Assembly: GCF_036013745.1 (NCBI RefSeq) | Contig: NZ_CP107880.1 | Coordinates: forward strand, 6,572,001 to 6,636,000 | Direction of reading: 5' to 3' | Length of the DNA stretch: 64,000 nucleotides | Source of the DNA: Streptomyces sp. NBC_00483 | Lineage (GTDB): Bacteria; Actinomycetota; Actinomycetes; Streptomycetales; Streptomycetaceae | Shown: one piece after another, positions 54,032 through 63,900 of the stretch | Layout of the letters: each line of letters starts with the position of its first letter | Numbering within the stretch: position 1 is the first letter of the stretch | Notes under the pieces: model-generated | Databases searched by the model: none | Told to the model about the DNA's origin: nothing | What the model saw: the letters and a program-made list of their open reading frames with translations, nothing else | Translations under genes and position numbers: made by a program

Positions 54032-54622
54032 CTACCGGAGGCGGGCCATGAGGGCGTGCTCCACCAGCGTGATCAGCGTCGACTTGGCGTCCGCGCGGTG
54101 GCGGGCGTCCGTCGTGATGATCGGGGTGTCGGGGCCGATCTGGAGGGCCTCGCGGACCTCGTCCGGGTTGTACGGCTGCGCGCCGTCGAAGCCGTTGAGG
54201 GCGATGACGAAGGGCAGGCCGGAGTTCTCGAAGTAGTCGACCGCGGGGAAGCAGTCGGCGAGGCGGCGGGTGTCGACGAGGACGACGGCGCCGATCGCGC
54301 CGCGCACCAGGTCGTCCCACATGAACCAGAAGCGGTCCTGGCCCGGCGTACCGAAGAGGTACAGGATCAGGTCCTGGTCGAGCGTGATGCGGCCGAAGTC
54401 CATGGCGACCGTCGTGGTCGTCTTGTCCCCGGTGTGGGTCAGGTCGTCGATGCCCGCGGACGCGGACGTCATGACGGCCTCGGTGCGCAGCGGGTTGATC
54501 TCGGAGACGGCGCCCACGAACGTCGTCTTTCCGACGCCGAAACCACCTGCCACCACGATCTTCGCCGATGTGGTGGAACGGCTTGGAGCAGCCGGCCCTC
54601 CGCTAGAGCTTGCGAAGTCCAC
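54032..54622 (-). CDS. cvnD: conservon GTPase CvnD (first tandem cluster)
   Basis: 196 residues, Ras-like small GTPase of the conservon/MglA-like group. P-loop GGFGVGKTTFVGAVSE (~residues 27-42), switch region GIDDLTHTGDKTTTTVAMDF, and LYLFGTPGQDRFWFMWDDL (G3, DxxGQ equivalent as GTPGQ). The G4 motif reads NGFD rather than NKxD (ALNGFDG), as in this family. With CvnA, B and C it forms a membrane-associated complex analogous to a eukaryotic G-protein module. GTG at 54622 overlaps cvnC by 20 bases. From memory this cluster corresponds to S. coelicolor cvn2 (numbering not verified). Confidence 0.93.
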   Translation of the reverse strand: MDFASSSGGPAAPSRSTTSAKIVVAGGFGVGKTTFVGAVSEINPLRTEAVMTSASAGIDDLTHTGDKTTTTVAMDFGRITLDQDLILYLFGTPGQDRFWFMWDDLVRGAIGAVVLVDTRRLADCFPAVDYFENSGLPFVIALNGFDGAQPYNPDEVREALQIGPDTPIITTDARHRADAKSTLITLVEHALMARLR

Positions 54623-55199
54623 TGAGCACCCTTTCGAGCAATGTCACGTCTGGCTGGCCGCCGGCGCTCTCGTCGCCGCCGGGCTGATGGATGGCGACCA
54701 GTCCCGCCTCCGCGAGGTCGGCGACGAGAATCCTGGCCACACCGAGAGGGATCGTCAGGAGGGCCGAGATCTCGGCCACCGACTTGATCTCTCGGCAGAG
54801 AGTGCAGATCCGCTGGTGCTCGGGCAGTTGGCCCTGCAACTGGTGCGGCTGCGCGGTGGTGTGCACCAGCGCCTCGATGGCGAGCTGGTACCGCGGCCTT
54901 GTGCGGCCGCCCGTCATGGCGTACGGGCGCACCAGCGGGTTGTTCTTTGCGGCGGGTGCGGGATTCGCGTCGGGGCGCGGCTGCGGCTGCACGGGCTGGA
55001 TGCGCGGCGCGGGCGGCTGGTCGTAGGGACCGGGCTGCCGGGTCGGTCGGGCGTGGTTCGCCGACGAGGGGGAAGACGGGAAGTTGTACCGGTTCTGGGA
55101 TCCGTCGTCACCCATGCCCGCCTGGCCCCGCCCCTGGCCGTGGCCGTAGGGCGGCCACTGGGCCGACGAACCGCTCGGGGGTGTTGCTGAACCAGACAC
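54603..55199 (-). CDS. cvnC: conservon DUF742 protein CvnC (first cluster)
   Basis: 198 residues. The C-terminal ~110 are the DUF742 winged-helix-like domain (LVRPYAMTGGRTRPRYQLAI, LPEHQRICTLCREIKSVAEI, SALLTIPLGVARILVADLAE). The N-terminal ~85 are a Gly/Pro/Gln-rich disordered region not shared with the second-cluster CvnC. Its stop overlaps the cvnD start. It acts with CvnB and CvnD downstream of the CvnA sensor. Confidence 0.93.
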   Translation of the reverse strand: MSGSATPPSGSSAQWPPYGHGQGRGQAGMGDDGSQNRYNFPSSPSSANHARPTRQPGPYDQPPAPRIQPVQPQPRPDANPAPAAKNNPLVRPYAMTGGRTRPRYQLAIEALVHTTAQPHQLQGQLPEHQRICTLCREIKSVAEISALLTIPLGVARILVADLAEAGLVAIHQPGGDESAGGQPDVTLLERVLSGLRKL

Positions 55200-55293
55200 G
55201 AACTTCCTCCTCCGACTGCGCTGGGCACCATCACTGTGGAGCCGCGTCCCGAAACCTTACGGCCCCGGGACACGAATACGCACTGCCTGTCTG

Positions 55294-55716
55294 TTAGTTG
55301 AGAAGGCTTCCCTGAAGCTCCGCCCGCAGGTCCGGCGTGAGAACCGTGCCCGCCCGGTCGACAAGAAGGGCCATCTCGTACCCAACGAGGCCAATGTCCG
55401 CCTCGGGGTGTGCAAGGACGGCGAGAGAAGAGCCGTCGGAGATGGACATGATGAAGAGGAATCCTCGCTCCATCTCCACAACTGTCTGGTTCACCGGGCC
55501 GCCTTCGAAGATGCGGGAGGCGCCCGCGGTCAACGAGGTCAGACCCGAGGCGACGGCCGCCAACTGGTCGGCGCGGTCGCGGGGGAACCCTTCGGACATC
55601 GCCAGAAGGAGTCCGTCGGCGGAGACCACCACCGTGTGGGACACACCGGGGGTGTTGTCCACGAAGTTGGTGATCAACCAGTTCAGGTTCTGTGCCGCCT
55701 GGCTCATCGGGCTCAC
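55294..55716 (-). CDS. cvnB: conservon roadblock/LC7 protein CvnB (first cluster)
   Basis: About 140 residues, roadblock/LC7 fold (MSQAAQNLNWLITNFVDNTP, VVVSADGLLLAMSEGFPRDR, TVVEMERGFLFIMSISDGSS). Roadblock proteins regulate small GTPases, here CvnD. GTG 55716 is 7 bases after GGAG and 1 base after the cvnA stop. ATG 55707 is an alternative, giving 137 residues, but is poorly spaced from the RBS. Confidence 0.93.
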   Translation of the reverse strand: MSPMSQAAQNLNWLITNFVDNTPGVSHTVVVSADGLLLAMSEGFPRDRADQLAAVASGLTSLTAGASRIFEGGPVNQTVVEMERGFLFIMSISDGSSLAVLAHPEADIGLVGYEMALLVDRAGTVLTPDLRAELQGSLLN

Positions 55717-55717
55717 A

Positions 55718-58700
55718 CTAACGCTCCTGGTTGTAGGTGCTGTCAGGGCCGAAGCCCTGGCCGTTCGTATCACTGCTGCCTTCACTGCGTCCCCGCTGTA
55801 CGCCGCGACGCAGGTTGCTGAGCCTGCCCCTGACGTCCTCGGGGGCGCGGGAGACCTGTGGGCCGCCCTGCGGCGTCGACTCCGCCGTGCCCTCGACCAG
55901 GTTGGCCTTGGGCACCCGGCGCGGAAGTCCGGACGCGGTGACCCCGCCCGCCTTCGGCTTCTTGAGCTGCTCCGCGCGCACCCACCGGGCGTCGTTGGCA
56001 GAGCGCCAGTCGGTGTCGTCCTCGGAGCGGGTCTCGGGGGCCTGCTGGGGGGTCGGCGCGGGCTCCTGCGGGGCACCGCCACCGCGCCGCGGCAGACCTG
56101 CGTCGGTCAGCGCGTGGGGTGCGGAAGGGGCCGGTCCGGCCGAATCTGCCGAGGGGGTGGCACCGTGTCCGTCGAAGCCTACGCGTTCCCGGTCCGCTGC
56201 GGCAGTGCCCGGAGCGGATTCCGCTTCGGTGCCGAACGGGCCCTGGAAATCGGGTCGGTAGGGCTCCCGGAAGGCGTCCTGCGCCTGCCAGTCGGCTCGC
56301 TGCGAGGACGGCTCGAAGGGGTTGTACGGCTCCTGCGGGGCTTCCGCATAGCCGTCCTGCGGGGCGTACCCGGAGGCGAACCCGTCCGGCTGTCCGGTGC
56401 CGTGGGTGGGCTGTACGGGGACGAACCCGTCGAAACCGTTCTGCTGCCGGTCGTCGAAACCGCCCTGCTGCCGGCCGTCGTAGCCGCCCCGGTGCTCGTC
56501 GTAGACGCCCTGCTGCGGATCGTCGTAGCCGAGCTGCCGGCGGTTGTCGTACGGGGCCTGCCGGGTGTCGTACGGGTTCTGCTCCGCGAAGGGCGGACGG
56601 TCCTGCTGCGGCTGCTGTGGCTGGAAGTCGTCGCGGAAGAGCGGGCGTTCCTGTTGCGGCTGCCGCTGGTCCTGGACGGGGTCGTCCTGCTGCTGCGCCT
56701 CCAGGGCCGCACGGCGCTCCTCACGCATGAGGGAGCGGCCGACCGGGTCCAACTCGCGGGCGTCGTCCGGGATGTCGTACTGGCTGTCGTCGAAGCCGAG
56801 TTCGGCGGCCGTGCGCAGCGGGGTGTGCTCGAACGCGGCCTGCTTCGGGATCATCGTCGAGACGGTGAACTCGGAGTCCTCCTGGACCCCGCCGCCACCA
56901 CCGTGCGTGATCGCCTCGGGCAGCATGACCAGCGACGTCGTACCCGCCTGCTCGCCCGAGGGGCGCAGCTGCACGCGGATGCCGTGCCGGTCCGACAGGC
57001 GGCCGACCACGAACAGGCCCATGCGCTGGGAGATCGCGGCGTCCACCGTCGGCGGGTTGGCCAGCTTGTGGTTGATGTCCGCGAAGTCCTCGGCGGTGAG
57101 GCCGATGCCCTTGTCGTGGATCTCGATCATGACGCGGCCGTCGGGGAGACGGGTCGCGGTGACGCGGACCTTGGTCTGCGGCGAGGAGAACGTCGTGGCG
57201 TTCTCCAGAAGCTCGGCGAGCAGGTGCACGAGGTCGGTGACCGCGCGGCCGTGGATCTCGGCCTCGGGGACGCCGGCCAGCTCGATGCGCTCGTACTGCT
57301 CCACCTCGGAGGTCGCGGCGCGCAGCACGTCGACCAGCGGGACCGGCTGGTCCCAGCGGCGGCCGGGCTCCTCGCCCGCGAGCACCAGGAGGTTCTCGCC
57401 GTTGCGGCGCATACGGGTCGCGAGGTGGTCCAGGCGGAAGAGGTTCTCCAGCTGGTCCGGGTCGGCCTCGTTGTTCTCCAGGTCGGTGATGAGGGTCAGC
57501 TGGCCCTCGATCAGCGACTGGTTGCGGCGCGACAGGTTGGTGAAGATCGCGTTGATGTTGCCCCGGAGCAGCGCCTGCTCGGCGGCGAGCCGGACGGCCT
57601 CGCGGTGCACCTGGTCGAAGGCGCGGGCGACCTCGCCGATCTCGTCCGTCGTGACGATCGGGATCGGCTGTACGCGGGTGTCCACCCGGCCCGGCTCGGT
57701 GCGCGAGAGCTGGTCGACGAGCATCGGCAGGCGCTGCTCGGCCACGTCGAAGGCGGCGGAGCGCAGCCGGCGCATCGAGCGGGACATCTGCCGGGCCATC
57801 TGGCCGGCGATCAGGACGGCGACGAGCAGGGCGATCACGACGGCGGCGCCGATGATGATCGCCTCGCGCTTGGCGTCGGCGGCGATCCCGGAGGCCTCGG
57901 TCACGGCCTTGTCCGCGAGATTCGACTCGATCGTGCGATAGGCGTCGAACTTCGCCGTGTTGACCGCCCACCAGTTCTCGGGCGTGACGCCCTTCTGGGC
58001 GAGCGCGAGCCTGGCACTCGGCTGGGTGCTGGGCAGGGCCACCACGGCGCCGACCATCTTGGTGTTCTCGGGCGGCGGGATGTACGAGGGGTTCTTGGCC
58101 TTGGCCGCGGCGGCCTGCTTGGCGCCGTCGGACTTCAGCCTCTTGATCGTGCCCTGGAGCTTCTGGAGGTCCTCGGCCGTACCGCCGCCCTTGTACTCCT
58201 CGATGGCGATGTTCTCGAGGTAGGCGTAGCTGCCGAGCGCGGTGCGCTGACGGGTCAGGTTCGTGGCACCGGGGCCGGGCTTCACCAGGAGGTGCATGCC
58301 GATGGACCGCTCCAGCGAGAGCGCCGCCTTGGTCAGCGAGATCGCGTAGACGGTACGGCCGTAGCTGGTGATGTTGCCGGTGCCGAGGCCGAGCTCGTTG
58401 GCGAACTCCATCAGCGGGTGCTGGATGGCGACGTAGCCCTCTTCGGTCTGCACGCCGGGCAGCCTGGAGGTGTACGCGGCGGCCCGCAGCTTCTTCAGCT
58501 GGGGCTCGACCTTGGTGAACTGCGCCATGCGGCGCTCGAGGCCTTCCTTCTGCGGCATGTTCGCTGCCGCGGCGTGGAACTTCTCGGCGGCGGTGTCCGT
58601 GGCCTCGCGGGCCTTGGCGACCTGGGGGTCGTCCGTCTTGCCCTGGAGGAGGGGCGCCGCGGTGCTGTCGCGCTCCTCGATGAGGCGGTTGCCGTACGTC

Positions 58701-58990
58701 AGCGAGGCCTGCACGAGGCGTGCGGTGCTCTCGGCGTCCTCGGCCTCCTGCCAGGTGTCGATCGAGTTCGACACCTGGAAGCCACCCATGACGAGGCCGA
58801 CGAGCACGGGTATGAGAAGGATGGCGTTCAGCTTGGTGGGTACACGCCAGTTACGGGGCGACATGCGTCCGCCCGACGACGCCGGCGCCGTGGCCTCGGC
58901 CGCCGGCGCGGTCCGCGCCGCGTCGCGCGGGGGCGGGGTGAAGTTGCCCCGCGCCGAGACCGGCTCGGGACTGTTCTTGCTTCGCCTCAC
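55718..58990 (-). CDS. cvnA: conservon sensor histidine-kinase-like protein CvnA (first cluster)
   Basis: 1090 residues, GTG start. A disordered N-terminus (~1-50) precedes TM1 (LNAILLIPVLVGLVMGGFQV). A nitrate/nitrite-sensing (NIT-like) extracytoplasmic domain of ~300 residues follows, then TM2 (IIIGAAVVIALLVAVLIAGQ, ~375-395), a HAMP-like linker, a degenerate dimerisation helix (LFRLDHLATRMRRNGENLLV) and a HATPase_c domain (LAELLENATTFSSPQTKVRV, IEIHDKGIGLTAEDFADINH, RMGLFVVGRLSDRHGIRVQL). The C-terminal ~370 are Gln/Pro/Asp-rich and disordered, ending in a conserved LSNLRRGVQRGR motif shared with the second CvnA. Confidence 0.94.
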   Translation of the reverse strand: MRRSKNSPEPVSARGNFTPPPRDAARTAPAAEATAPASSGGRMSPRNWRVPTKLNAILLIPVLVGLVMGGFQVSNSIDTWQEAEDAESTARLVQASLTYGNRLIEERDSTAAPLLQGKTDDPQVAKAREATDTAAEKFHAAAANMPQKEGLERRMAQFTKVEPQLKKLRAAAYTSRLPGVQTEEGYVAIQHPLMEFANELGLGTGNITSYGRTVYAISLTKAALSLERSIGMHLLVKPGPGATNLTRQRTALGSYAYLENIAIEEYKGGGTAEDLQKLQGTIKRLKSDGAKQAAAAKAKNPSYIPPPENTKMVGAVVALPSTQPSARLALAQKGVTPENWWAVNTAKFDAYRTIESNLADKAVTEASGIAADAKREAIIIGAAVVIALLVAVLIAGQMARQMSRSMRRLRSAAFDVAEQRLPMLVDQLSRTEPGRVDTRVQPIPIVTTDEIGEVARAFDQVHREAVRLAAEQALLRGNINAIFTNLSRRNQSLIEGQLTLITDLENNEADPDQLENLFRLDHLATRMRRNGENLLVLAGEEPGRRWDQPVPLVDVLRAATSEVEQYERIELAGVPEAEIHGRAVTDLVHLLAELLENATTFSSPQTKVRVTATRLPDGRVMIEIHDKGIGLTAEDFADINHKLANPPTVDAAISQRMGLFVVGRLSDRHGIRVQLRPSGEQAGTTSLVMLPEAITHGGGGGVQEDSEFTVSTMIPKQAAFEHTPLRTAAELGFDDSQYDIPDDARELDPVGRSLMREERRAALEAQQQDDPVQDQRQPQQERPLFRDDFQPQQPQQDRPPFAEQNPYDTRQAPYDNRRQLGYDDPQQGVYDEHRGGYDGRQQGGFDDRQQNGFDGFVPVQPTHGTGQPDGFASGYAPQDGYAEAPQEPYNPFEPSSQRADWQAQDAFREPYRPDFQGPFGTEAESAPGTAAADRERVGFDGHGATPSADSAGPAPSAPHALTDAGLPRRGGGAPQEPAPTPQQAPETRSEDDTDWRSANDARWVRAEQLKKPKAGGVTASGLPRRVPKANLVEGTAESTPQGGPQVSRAPEDVRGRLSNLRRGVQRGRSEGSSDTNGQGFGPDSTYNQER

Positions 58991-59373
58991 TCGACCAACA
59001 ACCTCTCGGCGTCGGCACCTACGTTGTGCCGCGGTATGTCTCCAGGCCCATTCCTACTGGGCAGTTCAGCGCATTCCAGCACGTCAGGAGGCACACCTCC
59101 AAACAGTCGGAAGCGGAAGCTCCGCGTGACGCACACCCCAGATAAAACGGTCATAAAGAGCGAGCCCCGCCAAAAGGCGGGGCTCTTGTGAGCGCAGTGG
59201 AACCGGCTGTGCGCGACGTGTGTCGGTGCCCTGGGAATTCTCTTTCGAAACGTTATGAACACCAGGGCCCGGCGTGTCAAAGGCCACAGGGGGCGCCGAA
59301 TGGGCTACGACAACTGCCGTATGGATCCAGCCACTTGATGACCGAGATCCGACCGTTTTTGACAGGCGCCCGG
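58991..59373. other. 383-bp intergenic region between the two conservons
   Basis: It holds the promoter of the first cvnABCD cluster (58991-59160) and the terminator of the second (59162-59185). An AT-richer patch with CCTGGGAATTCTCTTTCGAAAC lies around 59230-59255. No coding sequence is supported. Confidence 0.5.
59162..59185 (-). terminator. terminator of the second conservon operon
   Basis: GAGCCCCGCC / GGCGGGGCTC arms with an AAAA loop; on the minus strand it is followed by a T-rich stretch (GCTCTTTATGACCG). It stands about 190 bases after the cvnD stop at 59374. Confidence 0.75.
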
Positions 59374-59961
59374 TTACTTCAAGCGGGCCATGAGGGCATG
59401 CTCGACCAGCGTGATCAGACCGCTCTTCGCGTCGGCGCGGTGCCGGGCGTCGGTGGTGATGATCGGGGTGTCCGGGCCGATCTGCAGGGCCTCGCGCACC
59501 TCTTCGGGGGCGTACGGCTGGTGCCCGTCGAAGCCGTTGAGGGCGATGACGAAGGGCAGGCCGGAGTTCTCGAAGTAGTCCACGGCCGGGAAGCAGTCGG
59601 CGAGGCGGCGGGTGTCGACGAGGACGACGGCGCCGATCGCGCCGCGCACCAGGTCGTCCCACATGAACCAGAAGCGGTCCTGGCCCGGCGTACCGAAGAG
59701 GTACAGGATCAGGTCCTGGTCGAGCGTGATGCGGCCGAAGTCCATGGCGACGGTGGTCGTCGTCTTGTCCCCGGTGTGCGTCAGGTCGTCGATCCCGGCG
59801 CTCGCCGAGGTCATGACGGCTTCCGTGCGCAGCGGGTTGATCTCGGAGACCGCCCCGACGAACGTGGTCTTGCCGACGCCGAAGCCGCCCGCCACCACGA
59901 TCTTCGCCGAGGTGGTGGCACGGGCGGTTCCCACGGAACCGTCAGAGCTTGCGAAGTCCAC
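59374..59961 (-). CDS. cvnD: conservon GTPase CvnD (second tandem cluster)
   Basis: 195 residues, nearly identical to the CvnD at 54032. The two share the P-loop GGFGVGKTTFVGAVSE, the switch region, GTPGQDRFWFMWDDL and the ADAKS...LITLVEHALMARL terminus; differences cluster at the N-terminus and around HQPYAPEEV. The DNA is also identical over a long block (see findings). GTG 59961 overlaps cvnC by 20 bases. From memory this cluster corresponds to S. coelicolor cvn1. Confidence 0.93.
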   Translation of the reverse strand: MDFASSDGSVGTARATTSAKIVVAGGFGVGKTTFVGAVSEINPLRTEAVMTSASAGIDDLTHTGDKTTTTVAMDFGRITLDQDLILYLFGTPGQDRFWFMWDDLVRGAIGAVVLVDTRRLADCFPAVDYFENSGLPFVIALNGFDGHQPYAPEEVREALQIGPDTPIITTDARHRADAKSGLITLVEHALMARLK

Positions 59962-60352
59962 TGAGCACCCTTTCGAGCAGAGTCACGTCCGGCGCACCGC
60001 CGTTGGCCTCGTCGCCGCCCGGCTGGTGAATGGCGACGAGCCCGGCCTCGGCCAGGTCCGCGACGAGGATCCGGGCCACGCCGAGCGGCATCGAAAGCAG
60101 CGCCGAGACCTCGGCCACCGACTTCACCTCGCGGCACAGGTGGCAGATGCGCTGGTGCTCAGGCAGCAGCGTCACCAGGGCCGCGGGGTCGGCCGTCGTG
60201 CTCACCAGCGCCTCGATGGCGAGCTGGTAGCGCGGGCGGGTCCGGCCACCGGTCATCGCGTAGGGGCGGACCAGGGGCTGGTCGCCCTCGAAGCCGTACC
60301 CGGCGTGGGCGGTGGCGCCGTACGGGTCGTGTGAGTCGGTGGGCGGGGTCAT
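59942..60352 (-). CDS. cvnC: conservon DUF742 protein CvnC (second cluster)
   Basis: 136 residues, DUF742 domain with the same core as the first cluster (LVRPYAMTGGRTRPRYQLAI, LPEHQRICHLCREVKSVAEV, ARILVADLAEAGLVAIHQPG). It has only a short N-terminus (MTPPTDSHDPYGATAHAGYG) instead of the Gly/Pro-rich tail. The stop overlaps the cvnD start by 20 bases. 171 bases separate it from cvnB, and that gap holds no clear gene. Confidence 0.93.
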   Translation of the reverse strand: MTPPTDSHDPYGATAHAGYGFEGDQPLVRPYAMTGGRTRPRYQLAIEALVSTTADPAALVTLLPEHQRICHLCREVKSVAEVSALLSMPLGVARILVADLAEAGLVAIHQPGGDEANGGAPDVTLLERVLSGLRKL

Positions 60353-60523
60353 GGATCCTCCGGGCGGGACGACAAGTGCGGGGGCCTGCCGTCTGAGGGT
60401 GGGCCGGTGGGGGGATTGTGACGGCGGAATATCGGGTGTGCGGATTGCGTGCGCTGACTGGATTCCGGGACTGCCGATGAAGCAGACTGCGGGGGTGGCC
60501 GGGGTTACCGGCCGTTACGGGCC

Positions 60524-60946
60524 TCAGTGCAGAAGGCTGCCCTGAAGCTCTGCGCGCAGGTCGGGGGTGAGCACCGAGCCCGCCCGGTCGACCATCAGCG
60601 CCATCTCGTAGCCGACGAGGCCGATGTCGCAGTCGGGGTGTGCGAGCACGGCGAGCGACGAGCCGTCCGAGATGGACATGAGGAAGAGAAAGCCGCGCTC
60701 CATCTCCACGACCGTCTGATTCACCGGGCCGCCCTCGAAGATCCGGGACGCGCCGGCCGTGAGCGAGGTGAGACCCGACGCCACGGCCGCCAGCTGGTCC
60801 GCGCGATCGCGCGGGAACCCCTCGGACATCGCGAGCAGCAGCCCGTCCGCGGACACCACGACCGTGTGCGAGACACCCGGCGTGTTGTCCACGAAGTTCG
60901 TGATCAACCAGTTCAGGTTCTGTGCCGCCTGGCTCATCTGGCTCAA
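60524..60946 (-). CDS. cvnB: conservon roadblock/LC7 protein CvnB (second cluster)
   Basis: 140 residues from a TTG at 60946, immediately after the cvnA stop with GGAG at good spacing; ATG 60937 would give 137. Sequence is almost identical to the first CvnB (SQAAQNLNWLITNFVDNTPG, VVVSADGLLLAMSEGFPRDR); one difference is DCDIGLVGY in place of EADIGLVGY. It is the GTPase-regulating partner of CvnD. Confidence 0.92.
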   Translation of the reverse strand: MSQMSQAAQNLNWLITNFVDNTPGVSHTVVVSADGLLLAMSEGFPRDRADQLAAVASGLTSLTAGASRIFEGGPVNQTVVEMERGFLFLMSISDGSSLAVLAHPDCDIGLVGYEMALMVDRAGSVLTPDLRAELQGSLLH

Positions 60947-63900
60947 CTAACGCTCCTGCTGGTGAGTGGGGCGGGGGTAGCTGCCGGTGTTTCCGGCCTG
61001 CCGCCCCTGCTGAATGCCCCGACGGAGATTGGTCAGCCGACCGCGCACCTCGTCGGGCGCGCGCGAGACCTGAGGACCGGTCTGAGTCTGCTGCTCCTGA
61101 GCGGTGCCCGCCACCAGGTTCGCCCTCGGCACACGGCGGGGCAGACCGGAGTGGGTGACGCCGCCCGCGGCGGGCTTGCGCACCCGCTCGGCCTGGCGCA
61201 TCAGGTCGTCGTTGGGGGACTGCCGCCAGTTGGCCTCGGCCGGGTCCTGGGACGCGGCGGGGCGCGACGGGGCGGCCGAGGGGGCCTGGCCCTGCTGCTG
61301 CCGCTGCGGGAGACCCTGATCGAGGCGCCCGTTCGGCGACTGCATGCCCTGGCTGCGGCCCTGACCGTTCTGGTTCCGACCGTTCTGACCCTGGCCCTGG
61401 CCCTGGCCCTGGCCTTGGTTCTGACCCTGGCTCTGGCCGTTCTGGCCGTGGAACCAGTTCGTCTCCAGGTTGTCGTACAGCGGCGTACGGCCGTCCCCGC
61501 CCGAGTTGTCGCCCGGCGGCAGGAAGTCCTCCTGCGAGGGCTGCGCCGGGATGCCCTGGTCCTGACCGCCGTTGCGCTGAGGCGGCTTCGGGGGCGTGAA
61601 CTCGAACTGGCCGGTCGCCGAGCGGCCCTGGGGCTGCGCGTACTGGCCGGTGTTCGCCGGGTCGCTCGGCGGACGGTTGTACTGGCCGGTGTCGGCCGGG
61701 TCCTGGGAGCGCGGGAACTGGCCGGTGCCGGACGAGGGGTCCTGCGGGCGGGGGAAGCCGCCGCTGTCGGACGGGCCCTGCGGCTGGTTGAACCGGCCGG
61801 TGGCCGACGGATCCTGAACACGCGGGAACTGAGCGGTGCTCGACGGCTCCTGCGGGTTCTGGAACTGACCGGTGGCCGACGGGTCGCCCTGCGCCTGGTT
61901 GTACTGGCCGGTGTTCGCCGGGTCCTGGGAGCGCGGGAACTGGCCGGTGCCGGACGAGGGGTCCTGCGGGCGCGGGAAGCCGCCGCTGTCCGTCGGACCC
62001 TGCGGCTGCGCGAACCGGCCGGTGGCCGACGGGTCGCCCTGCTGCCGGCCGTACTGACCGGTGGCGGACGGGTCCTGGACGCGCGGGAACCGGTCGGTGC
62101 TCGGGTCCTGCGGGCGCTGGTGCCGGCCGGTGCTCGACGGGCCGCCCTGCTGCTGGTTGAACTGGCCGGTGGCGGACGGGTCCTGACGGTCCGTGAAGCC
62201 GCCGTCCCGGAAGCCGCTCGCCGCGTCGGGCCCGCCGGTGTTGCCGTCACGCGGGCCGAAGACGTCGGAGCGGACGAACTGGCCGGAGTCCTGCGCCGGG
62301 CCGTGACCACCCTGCTGGGGCGGGCCCTGGCGGTCGTCGCGGACGCGTGGGAACGGGGCCGTGGTGTCCGGCTCGTCGTGACCGCGCGGAGCGTCCAGGT
62401 TCGGCTGCGCGTTCTCGTCGCTCCAACTCGGCGTACGGGGCTGCGGGTTGCCGCCCGGCAGCTCGGCACGCGGGCCACCGCCGCGCGGGGGCAGCATCGG
62501 GCGCCGGCCCCGCGGCTCGTTGGGGTCGCTGTGGGTGCGCTGCTGCGGCGGCACGGGGCCGCCGGGAGCCTGCCCCTTGCCGAACGCGTCGGGAGCGGAA
62601 GGACCGGAGGGGGCCGAGGGGCCCGAAGGACCGTTGGCACCGGAATTGGCCGGCGCCTGCGGGCCACCGCCGCGCCCGGGCAGCGCCGCACGCGGCCCAC
62701 CCGTACCGGCACCGACCTGCGGCCGCCCACCGGGAGCACCGGAGCCGCCCCCGAGGAGACCAGGAGGACCACCGGCGTTGCCGGGCGCCTGGCCGCGCCG
62801 CGCGGCGGCGACACCGGCCGCGGCCTGCGCGGCGGCCGGACCACCGGAACCACCGGGGCCGCCCTTGCCGGAAGGCTTCTTGCCGCCCTGCGCGACATCC
62901 ACGGGGAGCATGACCAGCGCGGTCGTACCACCGGAGTCGGAGGGGCGGAGCTGGATGCGGATGCCGTGGCGCTGCGACAGCCGACCGACCACGAACAGAC
63001 CCATGCGGCGGGACACCGAGACGTCCACGGTGGGCGGCGCCGCCAGGCGCTCGTTGATCGCGGCGAGGTCCTCGGGCGAGAGGCCGATGCCGGTGTCGTG
63101 GATCTCGACGAGCACCCGCCCGTCGGGCAGCGCGTGACCGGTCACCTTCACCTTGGTCTGCGGCGAGGAGAACGAGGTCGCGTTCTCGAGCAGCTCGGCG
63201 AGCAGGTGCACGAGGTCGTTGACCACGCGGCCGGCGACTTCGGTCGCGGGCACGGCGGCCAGCTCGATGCGCTCGTACTGCTCCACCTCGGACGCGGCGG
63301 CACGCAGCACGTCGACGAGCGGCACGGGCCGCGTCCAGCGACGACCGGGCTCCTCACCGGCGAGAACGAGGAGGTTCTCACCGTTACGGCGCATGCGGGT
63401 CGCGAGGTGGTCGAGCTTGAACAGCGACGACAGCTGGTCCGGGTCGGCCTCGCGGGACTCCAGCTCGGAGATGAGCGACAGCTGACGCTGGATGAGGCCC
63501 TGCGAACGGCGCGAGAGGTTGGTGAACATCGCGTTGACGTTGCCTCGCAGGAGGGCCTGCTCGGCGGCGAGACGCACGGCCTCGCGGTGCACGTCGTCGA
63601 AGGCCGCGGCCACCTTGCCGATCTCGTCGCGCGAGTGCACGCCGACCGACTCCACGGACGTGTCGATGTCCTGGGGGTCGGACTCGGACAGCTCGCGGAC
63701 CAGCTCGGGCAGGCGGTCCTGGGCGACCTTGGTCGCGGTGTCCTGGAGCCGGCGCAGCGAGCGGATCATGGACCGGGCCACGACGAAGGCGCCGACGAGC
63801 GAGACGCCGAGCACGAGCAGGATCAGCGCACCGTTGATGATGGCCGAGCGCTCGGAGGCGTTGCGCAGCTCGCGGGCCTGCTGCTCCATCTGGTTGAGCA

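Noticed and set aside
55337..59191. 1284-codon plus-strand frame across the first conservon
   Set aside because: The minus strand carries cvnA, cvnB and their full domain sets. The plus frame is Arg/Leu/Val/Gly antisense low-complexity.
61600..62190. CRISPR-like array of similar units
   Set aside because: Units vary in length and sequence, lie inside an open reading frame and encode repeated peptides (DPSATGQF, GGFPRPQ). There are no uniform repeats or unique spacers and no cas genes.
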